7,456 nucleotides of DNA from Pseudomonadota bacterium (GTDB taxonomy: Bacteria > Pseudomonadota > Alphaproteobacteria > Rhizobiales > Xanthobacteraceae), in the NCBI GenBank assembly GCA_023405565.1, contig JAEXXW010000611.1, forward strand, positions 1-7,456, written 5' to 3'. Below the pieces are notes generated by a model, which was given only the letters and a program-made list of their open reading frames with translations, searched no databases and had not been told where the DNA came from. Shown here one piece after another: positions 1 through 6,731 of the stretch (positions within the stretch are counted from its first letter, which is position 1; every line of letters starts with the position of its first letter). The position numbers and the translations under genes were made by a program.

Positions 1-510
1 GTTCCGGCCGGCGGTCCCTATACGCCCGCAGCGGCTTTGACAGGATACGATGCGCCTTATCAGCTCGATGCGGGCGACAGGCTTCGCGTGCAGGTCTTCG
101 GGCAGGAAGGACTGACGAATTCGTATATCGTCGATGCGGCGGGCAATGTGTCGATATCGCTGATCGGCTCCGTGCCGGCGCGCGGTCTCACCACGGCCGA
201 ACTCGCACGCGCCATCGGCGCGCGTCTGCGGAATGGCTACATCCGCAATCCGCATGTGTCGGTGGAAGTGGAAGCTTACCGGCCCTTCTTCATTCTCGGC
301 GAGGTCAATGCCCCTGGCCAATATCCGTATGTCCCGAACATGACGGTCGAAGCCGCGGTCGCGATCGCGGGCGGTTTTGCGCCGCGTGCGAGCAAGACAG
401 ACATCATTCTCGCACGCAGCTTCAATGGCCAGACGATGCGCGGGCCCGTGCCGCCCGACTATCCGATGCGGCCGGGCGACACCATTACGGTGAAAGAGCG
501 CTGGTTCTAG
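1..510 (+). CDS. Polysaccharide biosynthesis/export protein (Wza/ExoF type), 5'-truncated
   Basis: The reading frame is open from base 1 and ends at TAG 508-510, so the start lies outside the window; the TTG at 37 is internal, because the frame continues upstream through Pro/Gly/Ala-rich codons. The visible 169 residues hold a Poly_export domain, beginning at the YQLDAGDRLRVQVFGQ block, with the typical IVDAAGNVSISLIGSV and TTAELARAI elements. An SLBB-like segment follows (FFILGEVNAPGQYPYVPNM, then the AVAIAGGFAPRA helix) and the protein closes with a MRPGDTITVKERWF ending. In this family such periplasmic or outer-membrane proteins form the channel through which exo- or capsular polysaccharide leaves the cell. 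The missing N-terminus would carry the signal peptide or lipobox, so outer-membrane anchoring cannot be judged. No glycosyltransferase or Wzc-like partner is visible. Its stop codon interlocks with that of the convergent gene. Confidence 0.9.
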   Translation, partial: VPAGGPYTPAAALTGYDAPYQLDAGDRLRVQVFGQEGLTNSYIVDAAGNVSISLIGSVPARGLTTAELARAIGARLRNGYIRNPHVSVEVEAYRPFFILGEVNAPGQYPYVPNMTVEAAVAIAGGFAPRASKTDIILARSFNGQTMRGPVPPDYPMRPGDTITVKERWF

Positions 511-1184
511 GCGCCTGACTTCATGGTCTTGTCGAAGAACTCGTATGTACGCTGCCACGCCAGCTTGGCGCTCTCGTCGTTATAGGCGGAGCGCTCGTCA
601 CAGCAGAAGCCATGGCCGGCAGGATAGACAAGGACTTCCGTATCAGGACGCTTCTGCGTGACGATTTCGACATCCGACATCGGAATGCCGGTGTCCTGTT
701 CGCCGAAATGCATCTGTACCGGGCACTTTGGCTTCTCGTCCGCAAACTTGACGATGGCACCACCATAGAAGGCTGCCGAAGCGGCCAGACCCTCGAGGCG
801 TGTGGCTGCAAGAAATGCGATGCTGCCGCCCATGCAGAAGCCGATGATGCCGACCGGGCCGACCGATTTCACATTGTCCATGCTCGCCTGGATATCGAGC
901 AGCATCGTGTTCCAGTCGATCTTGCCGATGAATGTCCGGGCATGGGCAACTTCGTCGGCTGAATAGCCGGACTGGAAATCGCGCTCGATCCGGTCGAACA
1001 GGGCCGGTGCGATGGCGACATAGCCCTGCGCAGCGAGCCGGTCGCAGACATTGCGGATATGATTGTTGACGCCGAATATTTCCTGCACCACCACAAGCGC
1101 GCCCTTCGGTGTGCCCGCTGGATCGGCGCGATAGGCGCCCAGTGAATGACCATCGGTGGCGGTGAGCGTCAAATGCTTGCCCAA
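507..1184 (-). CDS. Dienelactone hydrolase family protein (alpha/beta hydrolase)
   Basis: This 225-residue protein has the normal length of the dienelactone hydrolase (carboxymethylenebutenolidase) family. The conserved Glu of the EIFGVN motif is at about 35. The nucleophile Cys is at 117 in GFCMGG, where serine hydrolases have Ser. Asp 164 lies in FGEQDTGIP and His 191 in PAGHGFCCDER, which completes the Cys-Asp-His triad. The classical enzyme opens dienelactones to maleylacetate in chlorocatechol degradation, but most stand-alone chromosomal members are general cytoplasmic esterases. No ring-cleavage genes are nearby, so the substrate is unknown. The start is TTG at 1182-1184; it is preferred because AGGGAG lies six bases upstream, the next Met is only at residue 94, and the family N-terminus fits. 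The gene lies 29 bp after the flavin monooxygenase gene and is probably in the same transcript. Its stop overlaps that of the convergent export gene. Confidence 0.92.
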   Translation of the reverse strand: MGKHLTLTATDGHSLGAYRADPAGTPKGALVVVQEIFGVNNHIRNVCDRLAAQGYVAIAPALFDRIERDFQSGYSADEVAHARTFIGKIDWNTMLLDIQASMDNVKSVGPVGIIGFCMGGSIAFLAATRLEGLAASAAFYGGAIVKFADEKPKCPVQMHFGEQDTGIPMSDVEIVTQKRPDTEVLVYPAGHGFCCDERSAYNDESAKLAWQRTYEFFDKTMKSGA

Positions 1185-1190
1185 GGCTCT

Positions 1191-1196
1191 CTCCCT
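1191..1196 (-). promoter_or_regulatory. Ribosome binding site deciding a TTG start
   Basis: On the minus strand AGGGAG stands six bases before the TTG at 1184-1182. It supports the rare TTG as the initiation codon of the dienelactone hydrolase-family gene, since the frame has no ATG or GTG nearby. Confidence 0.6.
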
Positions 1197-1213
1197 GTCG
1201 TGAATTTTGAAGA

Positions 1214-2242
1214 CTAGGCGGGCGATGTAGCACGGGCCGGCGCGAGGGAGAAAGTATCCGCCAGCAAGGTATAGGAGCGCTTCCGGGCTCCATGGTCATA
1301 GACCATGGTGGTGATCATCACTTCATCGGCATGTGTGGCTTCGACAAGAGTCCGAAGCCGCTCCTTCACCATTGCCGGTGTGCCCACCGCAAGACGGGTG
1401 CGGTTCTGCCTGATGCGTTCGAGGTCGACCGGCGAATAATCATACGCCATCGCAACCTCAGGACTTTCCAGTGGAGCATAGACGCCTTTGGCGCGCCGCA
1501 CGAAATTGAGATCGATGGTGGAGGCGAGACGGTCCGCCTCCTCGGCTGTTTCGGCGACGACCGCCGCAGTGGCGAGAATGGCATAGGGCTTGTGAAGATG
1601 CTGGGACGGCTTGAATCTGTCGCGATAGACATGCATCGCATGGGCAGCGTCGTGGCTTGCGAAATGATGCGCAAAGGAAAAGCCGGCGCCGATCGAGGCC
1701 GCGAGTTGCGCGCTGTAATCGCTTGAGCCGAGCAGGAAGATCGGCGGCAGCGTCACATCGTTCGGCATCGCGTGTACGCTGCTGAAGGGGTGATCTTTCG
1801 GGAAGCCGTTGTTTTCGAGCCGCAGCAATTCCTGAAAACGATCGAGGAAGTCATCATCCTCGCGCACATCCTGCCGCCGTCGCAGAGCGATCGATGTCAC
1901 GTGATCGGTGCCCGGCGCGCGGCCGAGTCCGAGATCGATCCGTCCGGGAAACAATGCTTCGAGGACCTTGAAGCGTTCCGCCACGGTGAGTGGCGCATGG
2001 TTCGGCAGCATCACGCCGCCGGAGCCGATCCGCATATTTGTCGTGATGGCCGCAATCTGGCCGATCATGATATCGGGCGCGGAACTGGCAATGTTCGCAA
2101 GGTTGTGATGTTCGGCCAGCCAGTATCGCGTGAAGCCCAGTGTGTCGGCATGGCCTGCGAGATCGAGGCTGTTACGCAGCGATTGTGCGGCCGAACCGCC
2201 GGCGGGAACGGGAGAAAGATCGAGGATCGAGAGTGCTGTCAT
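1214..2242 (-). CDS. LLM-class flavin-dependent oxidoreductase (luciferase family, group 1)
   Basis: A 342-residue bacterial-luciferase-like (TIM barrel) monooxygenase. Diagnostic blocks are the [10 protein letters not shown] start, RYWLAEHHN (about 39-47), [20 protein letters not shown] (71-90), [16 protein letters not shown] (98-113) and [20 protein letters not shown] (172-191). These match the MsnO8/YhbW-like group of FMN-using oxidoreductases, whose substrates are mostly unknown. The frame extends upstream to a GTG at 2323, and another ATG is at 2254. I chose the ATG at 2242 because the family motif begins at once, GAAGG lies five bases upstream, and the extension runs through a 14-bp tandem repeat whose copy number would shift the frame. 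The dienelactone hydrolase-family gene follows after 29 bp, so the pair may share a transcript, as an oxygenase plus a hydrolase. A joint pathway is inference only. Confidence 0.9.
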   Translation of the reverse strand: MTALSILDLSPVPAGGSAAQSLRNSLDLAGHADTLGFTRYWLAEHHNLANIASSAPDIMIGQIAAITTNMRIGSGGVMLPNHAPLTVAERFKVLEALFPGRIDLGLGRAPGTDHVTSIALRRRQDVREDDDFLDRFQELLRLENNGFPKDHPFSSVHAMPNDVTLPPIFLLGSSDYSAQLAASIGAGFSFAHHFASHDAAHAMHVYRDRFKPSQHLHKPYAILATAAVVAETAEEADRLASTIDLNFVRRAKGVYAPLESPEVAMAYDYSPVDLERIRQNRTRLAVGTPAMVKERLRTLVEATHADEVMITTMVYDHGARKRSYTLLADTFSLAPARATSPA

Positions 2243-2279
2243 ATCGGCCTTCATCGGGACCGGGAAAGAGCGCTTTGGT

Positions 2280-2307
2280 CCGAGTCCCTTGGCCCGAGTC
2301 CCTTGGC
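2280..2307. repeat. 14-bp perfect tandem repeat, two copies
   Basis: The unit CCGAGTCCCTTGGC occurs twice without change at 2280-2293 and 2294-2307. It lies just upstream of the likely start of the flavin monooxygenase gene, in its probable 5' leader. It could be a slipped-strand duplication or a doubled binding site. The sequence does not decide between these. Confidence 0.9.
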
Positions 2308-2333
2308 CGATGTAGGATAACACTGATGCGTTG

Positions 2334-3287
2334 TCAGCGTGCCTGTGTGGTTGTTTGAGCCGACTGTTTCGGCTGTTGCGTATTAAAGAAGCTGAACGGG
2401 AACAAGAACTGTACCTGTTCTTGCTTGGGCGGCGTGATGCGAGGCCGAACGCGCTTTTGCGTGACTTTTATCGGCTTTTTCGCCCGCTTCGTCGTGATGA
2501 CCGCTTTCTTCAACGCGGGGCCCGTTCGTTCCGGCTTCGCTCGTGGCATTGGCGGATTGTTCTCGGGAAGCGAGATGCTGCCGGTCTCTTCGGGATCGGC
2601 TGCGTTATCGGATTTATCGGATTTGGTTTCGGCGGCTATGGAAGCGGGTTGTTCGGTTGGCTCGCTTTGCGAAGCATGTGCGTCGCTGACCTGCTGTTCT
2701 GTCCGTTGCGCCGGGATCGTCAACGGCCTTGTCTCCGGCTCAACTGGGAGCGGCGCTGGCGCGACAATCGCTTCCGCACCTTGCGTGACAAGTAACACCC
2801 CCGACGTCGGCGGCGTCGGTTCAGGTGACGGTACGGTCAGGGTGTTGTGGACGGCCTGAATGTGTGCCGGCTCTTCTGCCGGAGCAGGCTCTGTTTCCTT
2901 CGCAGCCGGTGCATCCGCCTGAGGAGATGCAATATTTTCAGGAACGGCAGCCTGTTTCGGCGAAGCAGCATCGACAGCAGTGTTGCGCGCGACAGACGTT
3001 CTTGAATCGGCCTGAGCCTCCACTTCGTTGGTAACGTCACGAACGGGATTGCGCGATCCGTTCAAAGTCACCGCGAAGTCGAGATCGAGCTGCGAGCTTT
3101 GCTGAACCGGCTCCGGCCAGTTCAGCGCAATACGGTTGATGGGGCTGTCTTCAAGCGCTGCCAGCGAATCCGAGCGCGCCTTGCGCGGTTCGTTCATAAG
3201 CCGTGAGGATGTGTAGAAGCCGACGCTCACTGTGAACAGGAACGTCGAGATCACGGCGATGATGACCACCCGAAGATCGGGAAGCAT
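2334..3287 (-). CDS. Hypothetical membrane-anchored protein, Pro/Ala/Glu-rich
   Basis: I do not recognise this 317-residue protein. One hydrophobic segment at about residues 7-25 ([19 protein letters not shown]) follows a short N-terminus and looks like a single transmembrane anchor. A long, probably disordered region comes next, rich in Pro, Ala, Glu, Gln and Ser (about 93-218). A strongly basic stretch full of Lys and Arg follows (about 248-288), and the protein ends in an aromatic patch (LFPFSFF, about 295-301) and a Gln/Thr tail. There is no catalytic motif. The frame opens further to a TTG at 3338; I prefer the ATG at 3287 because the anchor then sits at the normal distance, although the ribosome site (GGAACC) is weak. 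The basic C-terminus could contact acidic envelope polymers or DNA, which is speculation. It lies 91 bp upstream of the flavin monooxygenase gene on the same strand. Confidence 0.72.
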   Translation of the reverse strand: MLPDLRVVIIAVISTFLFTVSVGFYTSSRLMNEPRKARSDSLAALEDSPINRIALNWPEPVQQSSQLDLDFAVTLNGSRNPVRDVTNEVEAQADSRTSVARNTAVDAASPKQAAVPENIASPQADAPAAKETEPAPAEEPAHIQAVHNTLTVPSPEPTPPTSGVLLVTQGAEAIVAPAPLPVEPETRPLTIPAQRTEQQVSDAHASQSEPTEQPASIAAETKSDKSDNAADPEETGSISLPENNPPMPRAKPERTGPALKKAVITTKRAKKPIKVTQKRVRPRITPPKQEQVQFLFPFSFFNTQQPKQSAQTTTQAR

Positions 3288-3361
3288 AACGGTTCCGGCA
3301 AAGGGTTCGGTCGCCCACCACGGGCGCTCTGCACGCAATCAACAAAGCAAACGCAGTTCAC

Positions 3362-3389
3362 GTCAGCGTGCGTTGACCACAGCGCTGAC
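3362..3389. repeat. Inverted repeat upstream of the hypothetical membrane protein
   Basis: GTCAGCG (3362-3368) and CGCTGAC (3383-3389) form a 7-bp perfect dyad with 14 bases between the arms. It lies about 75 bp upstream of the ATG at 3287, where a promoter or operator for the hypothetical gene could be. A regulatory role is inference. Confidence 0.4.
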
Positions 3390-3395
3390 CTGACC

Positions 3396-3416
3396 GGCGA
3401 ATCTTTCTGATTCGCC
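3396..3416. repeat. 8-bp stem hairpin, GGCGAATC / GATTCGCC
   Basis: GGCGAATC (3396-3403) and GATTCGCC (3409-3416) pair perfectly around the loop TTTCT. It lies between the transpeptidase and the hypothetical gene and has no run of T after it. It may be a second, weaker transcription-end structure or a protein-binding dyad. Confidence 0.45.
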
Positions 3417-3468
3417 CGGACCCGTCATGCAAAGATTTGGATAAGTTGTGGGCGGACAACAGGAAATC

Positions 3469-3494
3469 GTCGCCGGACATCAAAGTCCGACGAC
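3469..3494 (-). terminator. Probable terminator of the L,D-transpeptidase gene
   Basis: On the minus strand GTCGTCGGAC, loop TTTGAT, then GTCCGGCGAC make a 10-bp stem with one G-U pair, which pairs only in the minus-strand RNA. The stem begins 12 bases after the TAA of the transpeptidase gene. It is followed by a short T-rich stretch (ATTTCCTGTT), not a clean U-tract, so termination may be partial. Confidence 0.5.
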
Positions 3495-3506
3495 GGTGTC
3501 AGCCTG

Positions 3507-4736
3507 TTACCGCGATGCGGAGGTATTGGAGGCCGTGGGGCCGCCCTTGCTGTCGCCGAGCACGACGACCTTCGTGCCGATCTTCACCCGCGTATAGAGA
3601 TCCTGCACGTCGTCGTTCAGCATGCGAATGCAGCCGGATGACACGAACTGGCCGATCGTCGACGGCTGGTTGGTGCCATGAACGCGATAGATCGTCTTGC
3701 CGAGATAGAGCGCGCGCGCGCCAAGCGGGTTGCTCTCACCCCCGGCCATGAAGCGCGGCAGATAGGGCTGACGCTCGATCATTTCTGCCGGCGGATGCCA
3801 GTCCGGCCATTCCGCCATGCGGGTGATTCGCTCCGTGCCCTTCCAGGTGAAGCCGTCGCGGCCAACGCCGATGCCATAGCGGATCGCGGTGCCGTCACCA
3901 TTCACGTAATAGAGGAAGGTGCTCGGGGTATCGATAACGATCGTGCCGGCCGGTTCCTTGGTCTTGTAGTCGACGACCTGACGACGGAATTGCGGCGGCA
4001 ACTCTTTCGGCTGACCGATTTCCGGTTGGTCTTCCGGCGGCAGCGCTGCGACCGTCGTGCGGCCCTGATTTGGGGCGGCGCCGGGAGCGGTGCTCATGCC
4101 GGGAGCAAGATTGGTCGGTGCTGCACCGTAAGCCGGAGCCGGCCGATAGCCATCAACGGATGCTGGTGGGCGCGGAACATCGGGGCTTGCTGCACCATAT
4201 CGCTCGCCGGGATTATACGGCGCGCCCGAATTATACTGACCGCCCGAGGAATATTGCCCGCCCTGATACTGGCCGGGCGGCGGAGCATAAGGGCCGCCCT
4301 GTTGCGAAGGAGCGGCCTGATAGGAAGGGCCACCCTGATAAGGGTTGGAATAATAGCCGCCCTGAGCGGGATTTTGTCCCGGATAGGCGTTCGACGCATA
4401 GGGCTCGTTATAGGGCTGCGTCGCGCCATAAGCCGGGCGGCCATAAGACCGATCCTGTGATGGCGGCAGGCTTTCGGCGGGCATCGCCTGTGACCGCTGT
4501 GATGCGTATGGGTCTGGCTGCCCGCCACCAATCGAGGGAAGCGGCTGGGCTTCGATCGGCGCATCGTAGCTCGAGGGTCGGGATAATTGGCGCGGTCCGG
4601 CACGATTTTCATCCGGCTCCGGGGCCACGATGCCATCATTGCGGTAGCCACCGGACGAATAAGTGTATTGCGCTGAGGCCGTGGCGATGCCGAGCCCAAC
4701 GGTCGCCAGCGAAGACAACAAGACCAAACGCCGCAT
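3507..4736 (-). CDS. Secreted L,D-transpeptidase (YkuD domain) with Gln/Gly/Tyr/Pro-rich linker
   Basis: A 409-residue periplasmic protein. MRRLVLLSSLATVGLGIATASAQ is a clear signal peptide with cleavage after ASA. A long low-complexity region (about 55-230), rich in Gln, Gly, Tyr, Pro and Ala with repeated QGG, PY and QY units, follows. The YkuD catalytic domain is at about 253-394. The active-site block is HGTNQPSTIG (His about 353) followed by SSGCIRM (nucleophile Cys about 369). Such enzymes make 3-3 cross-links in peptidoglycan or attach proteins to it. Alphaproteobacteria carry many paralogues of this HGTNQP...SGCIRM form. The frame opens to a TTG at 4754; the ATG at 4736 is preferred because the signal peptide then starts properly and GGGGGA lies ten bases upstream. 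A hairpin just downstream suggests transcription ends there. The linker probably spans or binds the cell wall. Confidence 0.92.
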   Translation of the reverse strand: MRRLVLLSSLATVGLGIATASAQYTYSSGGYRNDGIVAPEPDENRAGPRQLSRPSSYDAPIEAQPLPSIGGGQPDPYASQRSQAMPAESLPPSQDRSYGRPAYGATQPYNEPYASNAYPGQNPAQGGYYSNPYQGGPSYQAAPSQQGGPYAPPPGQYQGGQYSSGGQYNSGAPYNPGERYGAASPDVPRPPASVDGYRPAPAYGAAPTNLAPGMSTAPGAAPNQGRTTVAALPPEDQPEIGQPKELPPQFRRQVVDYKTKEPAGTIVIDTPSTFLYYVNGDGTAIRYGIGVGRDGFTWKGTERITRMAEWPDWHPPAEMIERQPYLPRFMAGGESNPLGARALYLGKTIYRVHGTNQPSTIGQFVSSGCIRMLNDDVQDLYTRVKIGTKVVVLGDSKGGPTASNTSASR

Positions 4737-4790
4737 TTTGCTGCAGTCCCCCAAGGAAGGAGCGGTTCGTCTACGTGATAGTTAGGGCAG

Positions 4791-4819
4791 TATGAAGGCG
4801 AAGTGTAAACCGGGTACAA
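4791..4819 (-). promoter_or_regulatory. Weak candidate promoter for the L,D-transpeptidase gene
   Basis: On the minus strand TTGTAC (4819-4814) and TTCATA (4796-4791) are 17 bases apart and about 55 bp upstream of the ATG at 4736. The match to the sigma-70 consensus is only partial, so this is a suggestion. Confidence 0.25.
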
Positions 4820-4902
4820 ATCCCGCCGGGACCTGTGCCTAAAAACCACGCATAATCGATCACATAAGATGAAGCAGGCTGAGCCCGCCTGTCACAAATC
4901 AT

Positions 4903-5600
4903 TTAGCCGTTATGACGGAAAAAGCCTGTAACCTTCAGGCCACAGGTGCTCACTGATGCCGGCGCCGGTTTCATGGGTGCGCGGGATTTCGACGGTCTAT
5001 TCGGCTCCGCGGCCAGACGGCACGCCATGACGGTCCGGGCGTTTGCCGCCGACACCGTGGGTGATCGGTTCATGATGCGCAGGCCTTGACGAGGTCCATG
5101 GTCCGAGGGCGACCTGGCCGCCTCGACGCAGTTCGTCTCCAAAATGCATCTTGGGAATTGACGGTCATTGGTTTTGCCGGCTCGAGCCGTCAGACGACGA
5201 GGAGCGAGGCCATGCGTCGCTTCCATCGCGGCCGTGACAGGGAACACGGCTTGTGGCTTTTGTCAGTGTTGCGCGAGAGGTGACAACTCAGCATCGGCGA
5301 TACCGGGTTGCCCGACGCGCCATCAGCGAGCGTCTTCGTCGCGTAGACGAATTTGGTGTTGAAGCGTGCGAATAGCTGATCGTGAAGTTGACGTTGCCAT
5401 GTTTTGCAATCGCAATCAGTTCATCGCCTTTGCAATGCTCAGGCGCGATCGCTTTCAGCGGCACTCGTCGATGACAACAATGTCTGCTGTCATTTCGTCC
5501 CTTGAAAATTCGCTGTCGAGGTTGATGCAGAAGACGATCATGTCAGCCGTCACTGCGCAAATCCTTCGCATGATCGCGGCAAGGTCTTGCGGCAAATGCC
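4903..5600 (-). pseudogene. Possible decayed gene fragments in a gene-free stretch
   Basis: The 890 bases from 4755 to 5645 contain no intact gene that I can support. On the minus strand several short stretches have coding-like codon use in different frames. One, near 5380-5460, reads AIAPEHCKGDELIAIAKHGN. A second, near 5290-5375 in another frame, reads FARFNTKFVYATKTLADGAS. A third open stretch is at 5247-4903. Frame changes and stops separate them, as expected of a gene broken by indels. On the plus strand 4948-5080 also looks codon-like, so strand and extent are uncertain. I recognise no family. It could equally be unconstrained GC-rich sequence. No tRNA, transposase or terminal inverted repeat is visible here. 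Confidence 0.25.
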
Positions 5601-5632
5601 GTCTGTGTTAGGTCACGGACCGTAACGCCGTG

Positions 5633-5637
5633 GGAGG
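5633..5637 (+). promoter_or_regulatory. Ribosome binding site of the hydroxyisobutyrate dehydrogenase-family gene
   Basis: GGAGG lies eight bases before the ATG at 5646 and fixes that start. Confidence 0.75.
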
Positions 5638-5645
5638 AAAACAAT

Positions 5646-6608
5646 ATGGCGACGACGAATACGCAGAAGCTTGGTTGGGTCGGCATGGGCCGCATGGGCT
5701 ATCAGATGGCCGAGCGTCTGCTGAAGGCCGGGCATCAGGTGTCCATCTGGAACAGGACAAAGTCCAAGGCTGAACCGCTGACGCAATATGGCGGCAAGGT
5801 CGTGGACAATCTGTCCGACCTCGCCGGCGTCGATGTGCTCTTTGTGATGGTGTCCACTGGCAAGGACGTCATGGATGTTCTGTATGGCGCGCATGGCGTC
5901 GTGCCGAACGGCAAGGGCAAGCTACCGTCGATCATTGTCGACTGTTCGTCGATTTCCGTCGATGACTCGGTCGAGATCCGCGACAAGCTGAAATCGCTGG
6001 GTGCGGAATTGGTCGCCTGTCCGGTCAGCGGCAATGCCAAGGTGATCAAGGCTGGTAAGCTCTCCGCCGTTGCATCGGGTCCGGAGGCGACGTTCCGCAA
6101 AGTCGAGAATCTGGTGAAGGTATTTGCCCCGAATGGTGTGGCTTACGTGGGCGACGGCGAACTCGCGCGTATTTGCAAGATCGCGCATAATGTCATGCTT
6201 GCTGTTGTGATCCAGAATCTCATTGAGATCACACTGCTCGCCAACAAGATGGGCGTGCCCCGCGAGGCGTTCCTCGCTTTCATGAATAACGGTGTGATGG
6301 GCTCAACCTTCACCAAGTACAAGTCGCCGGCTTTGGTCAATCTCGATTGGACTACGACCTTCACGCCGGAATTGTTGCTGAAGGATATCGATCTCGGGCT
6401 TGAACTCGGCCGGGAATGGAAAGTGCCGATGCCGGCAACGGCTGCGACGCGCGAAGTTCTGCAGGGACATATCGGTAATGCCATCCGCCAGCCCGATCCG
6501 AAGGCCTATCTGGAAAAGGACTTTGCGACGCTCATGGAAACCATGGCGGCCGCTTCGGGCATGAAACTCGCAAGTGAGAACAAAAACGTTCCGACTGGCC
6601 TGGAATAG
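5646..6608 (+). CDS. NAD(P)-dependent oxidoreductase, 3-hydroxyisobutyrate dehydrogenase family
   Basis: A 320-residue beta-hydroxyacid dehydrogenase. The N-terminal Rossmann fold shows the dinucleotide motif LGWVGMGRMG (Gly 13, 15, 18), then SIWNRTKSKAEPL; the Asn-Arg after the second strand is of the kind often linked to NADP preference. The substrate-binding loop PVSGN (126-130) corresponds to the usual PVSGG and has Asn in place of the second Gly. The catalytic Lys is at 178 in KIAHN, with the partner Asn at 182. The helical domain continues with LLLKDIDLGLE (243-253). Family members oxidise 3-hydroxyisobutyrate, tartronate semialdehyde, 6-phosphogluconate-like acids or succinic semialdehyde; the exact substrate cannot be read here. 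The gene stands alone on the plus strand with its own strong ribosome site. A hairpin pair follows the stop and may end transcription. Confidence 0.92.
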   Translation: MATTNTQKLGWVGMGRMGYQMAERLLKAGHQVSIWNRTKSKAEPLTQYGGKVVDNLSDLAGVDVLFVMVSTGKDVMDVLYGAHGVVPNGKGKLPSIIVDCSSISVDDSVEIRDKLKSLGAELVACPVSGNAKVIKAGKLSAVASGPEATFRKVENLVKVFAPNGVAYVGDGELARICKIAHNVMLAVVIQNLIEITLLANKMGVPREAFLAFMNNGVMGSTFTKYKSPALVNLDWTTTFTPELLLKDIDLGLELGREWKVPMPATAATREVLQGHIGNAIRQPDPKAYLEKDFATLMETMAAASGMKLASENKNVPTGLE

Positions 6609-6632
6609 TCCGTTCGATCGTCGCTGTCGGAG

Positions 6633-6663
6633 ATGCTTGACCGGGCTTGCCCCGGCCAAGCAT
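6633..6663. repeat. Intergenic palindrome, left hairpin of a pair
   Basis: Two 13-base arms (6633-6645 and 6651-6663) pair with a single A/C mismatch around the loop CTTGC, beginning ATGCTTGACCGGG. It lies 24 bases after the stop of the dehydrogenase gene. Similar paired palindromes with CCGGGCTTG-type loops are familiar between genes in Bradyrhizobium and relatives. It may also act as a transcription terminator, although no U-tract follows. Confidence 0.65.
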
Positions 6664-6693
6664 CGCTTTCAGAAGACGGTTGGCGCGCGATCG

Positions 6694-6716
6694 ATGCGCG
6701 GGTCGAACCCGCGCAT
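6694..6716. repeat. Intergenic palindrome, right hairpin of a pair
   Basis: ATGCGCGGGT (6694-6703) and ACCCGCGCAT (6707-6716) form a perfect 10-bp stem with the loop CGA. It starts 30 bases after the left hairpin and ends 15 bases before the stop of the convergent minus-strand gene. It is likely the second half of the same repetitive element and could stop transcription from either side. Confidence 0.7.
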
Positions 6717-6731
6717 GACCATCGAGGCAAC

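Noticed and set aside
612..962. Plus-strand open frame of 116 codons opposite the hydrolase gene
   Set aside because: It is antisense to a gene with all catalytic motifs intact, and its translation resembles no protein.
3437..3456. DnaA-box-like sequence (minus strand CTTATCCAAA) near 3440
   Set aside because: It is a single imperfect copy with no further boxes, AT-rich unwinding region or replication gene; chance occurrence is enough.
3678..4460. Plus-strand open frame of 260 codons opposite the L,D-transpeptidase gene
   Set aside because: It mirrors the low-complexity linker, giving Arg/Ile/Ala-rich nonsense; GC-rich antisense frames stay open by codon bias.
4755..5645. Insertion sequence, phage remnant, tRNA or CRISPR in the gene-poor stretch
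   Set aside because: No terminal inverted repeats, target duplication, transposase motif, tRNA-like T-loop or regularly spaced repeats could be found by reading.
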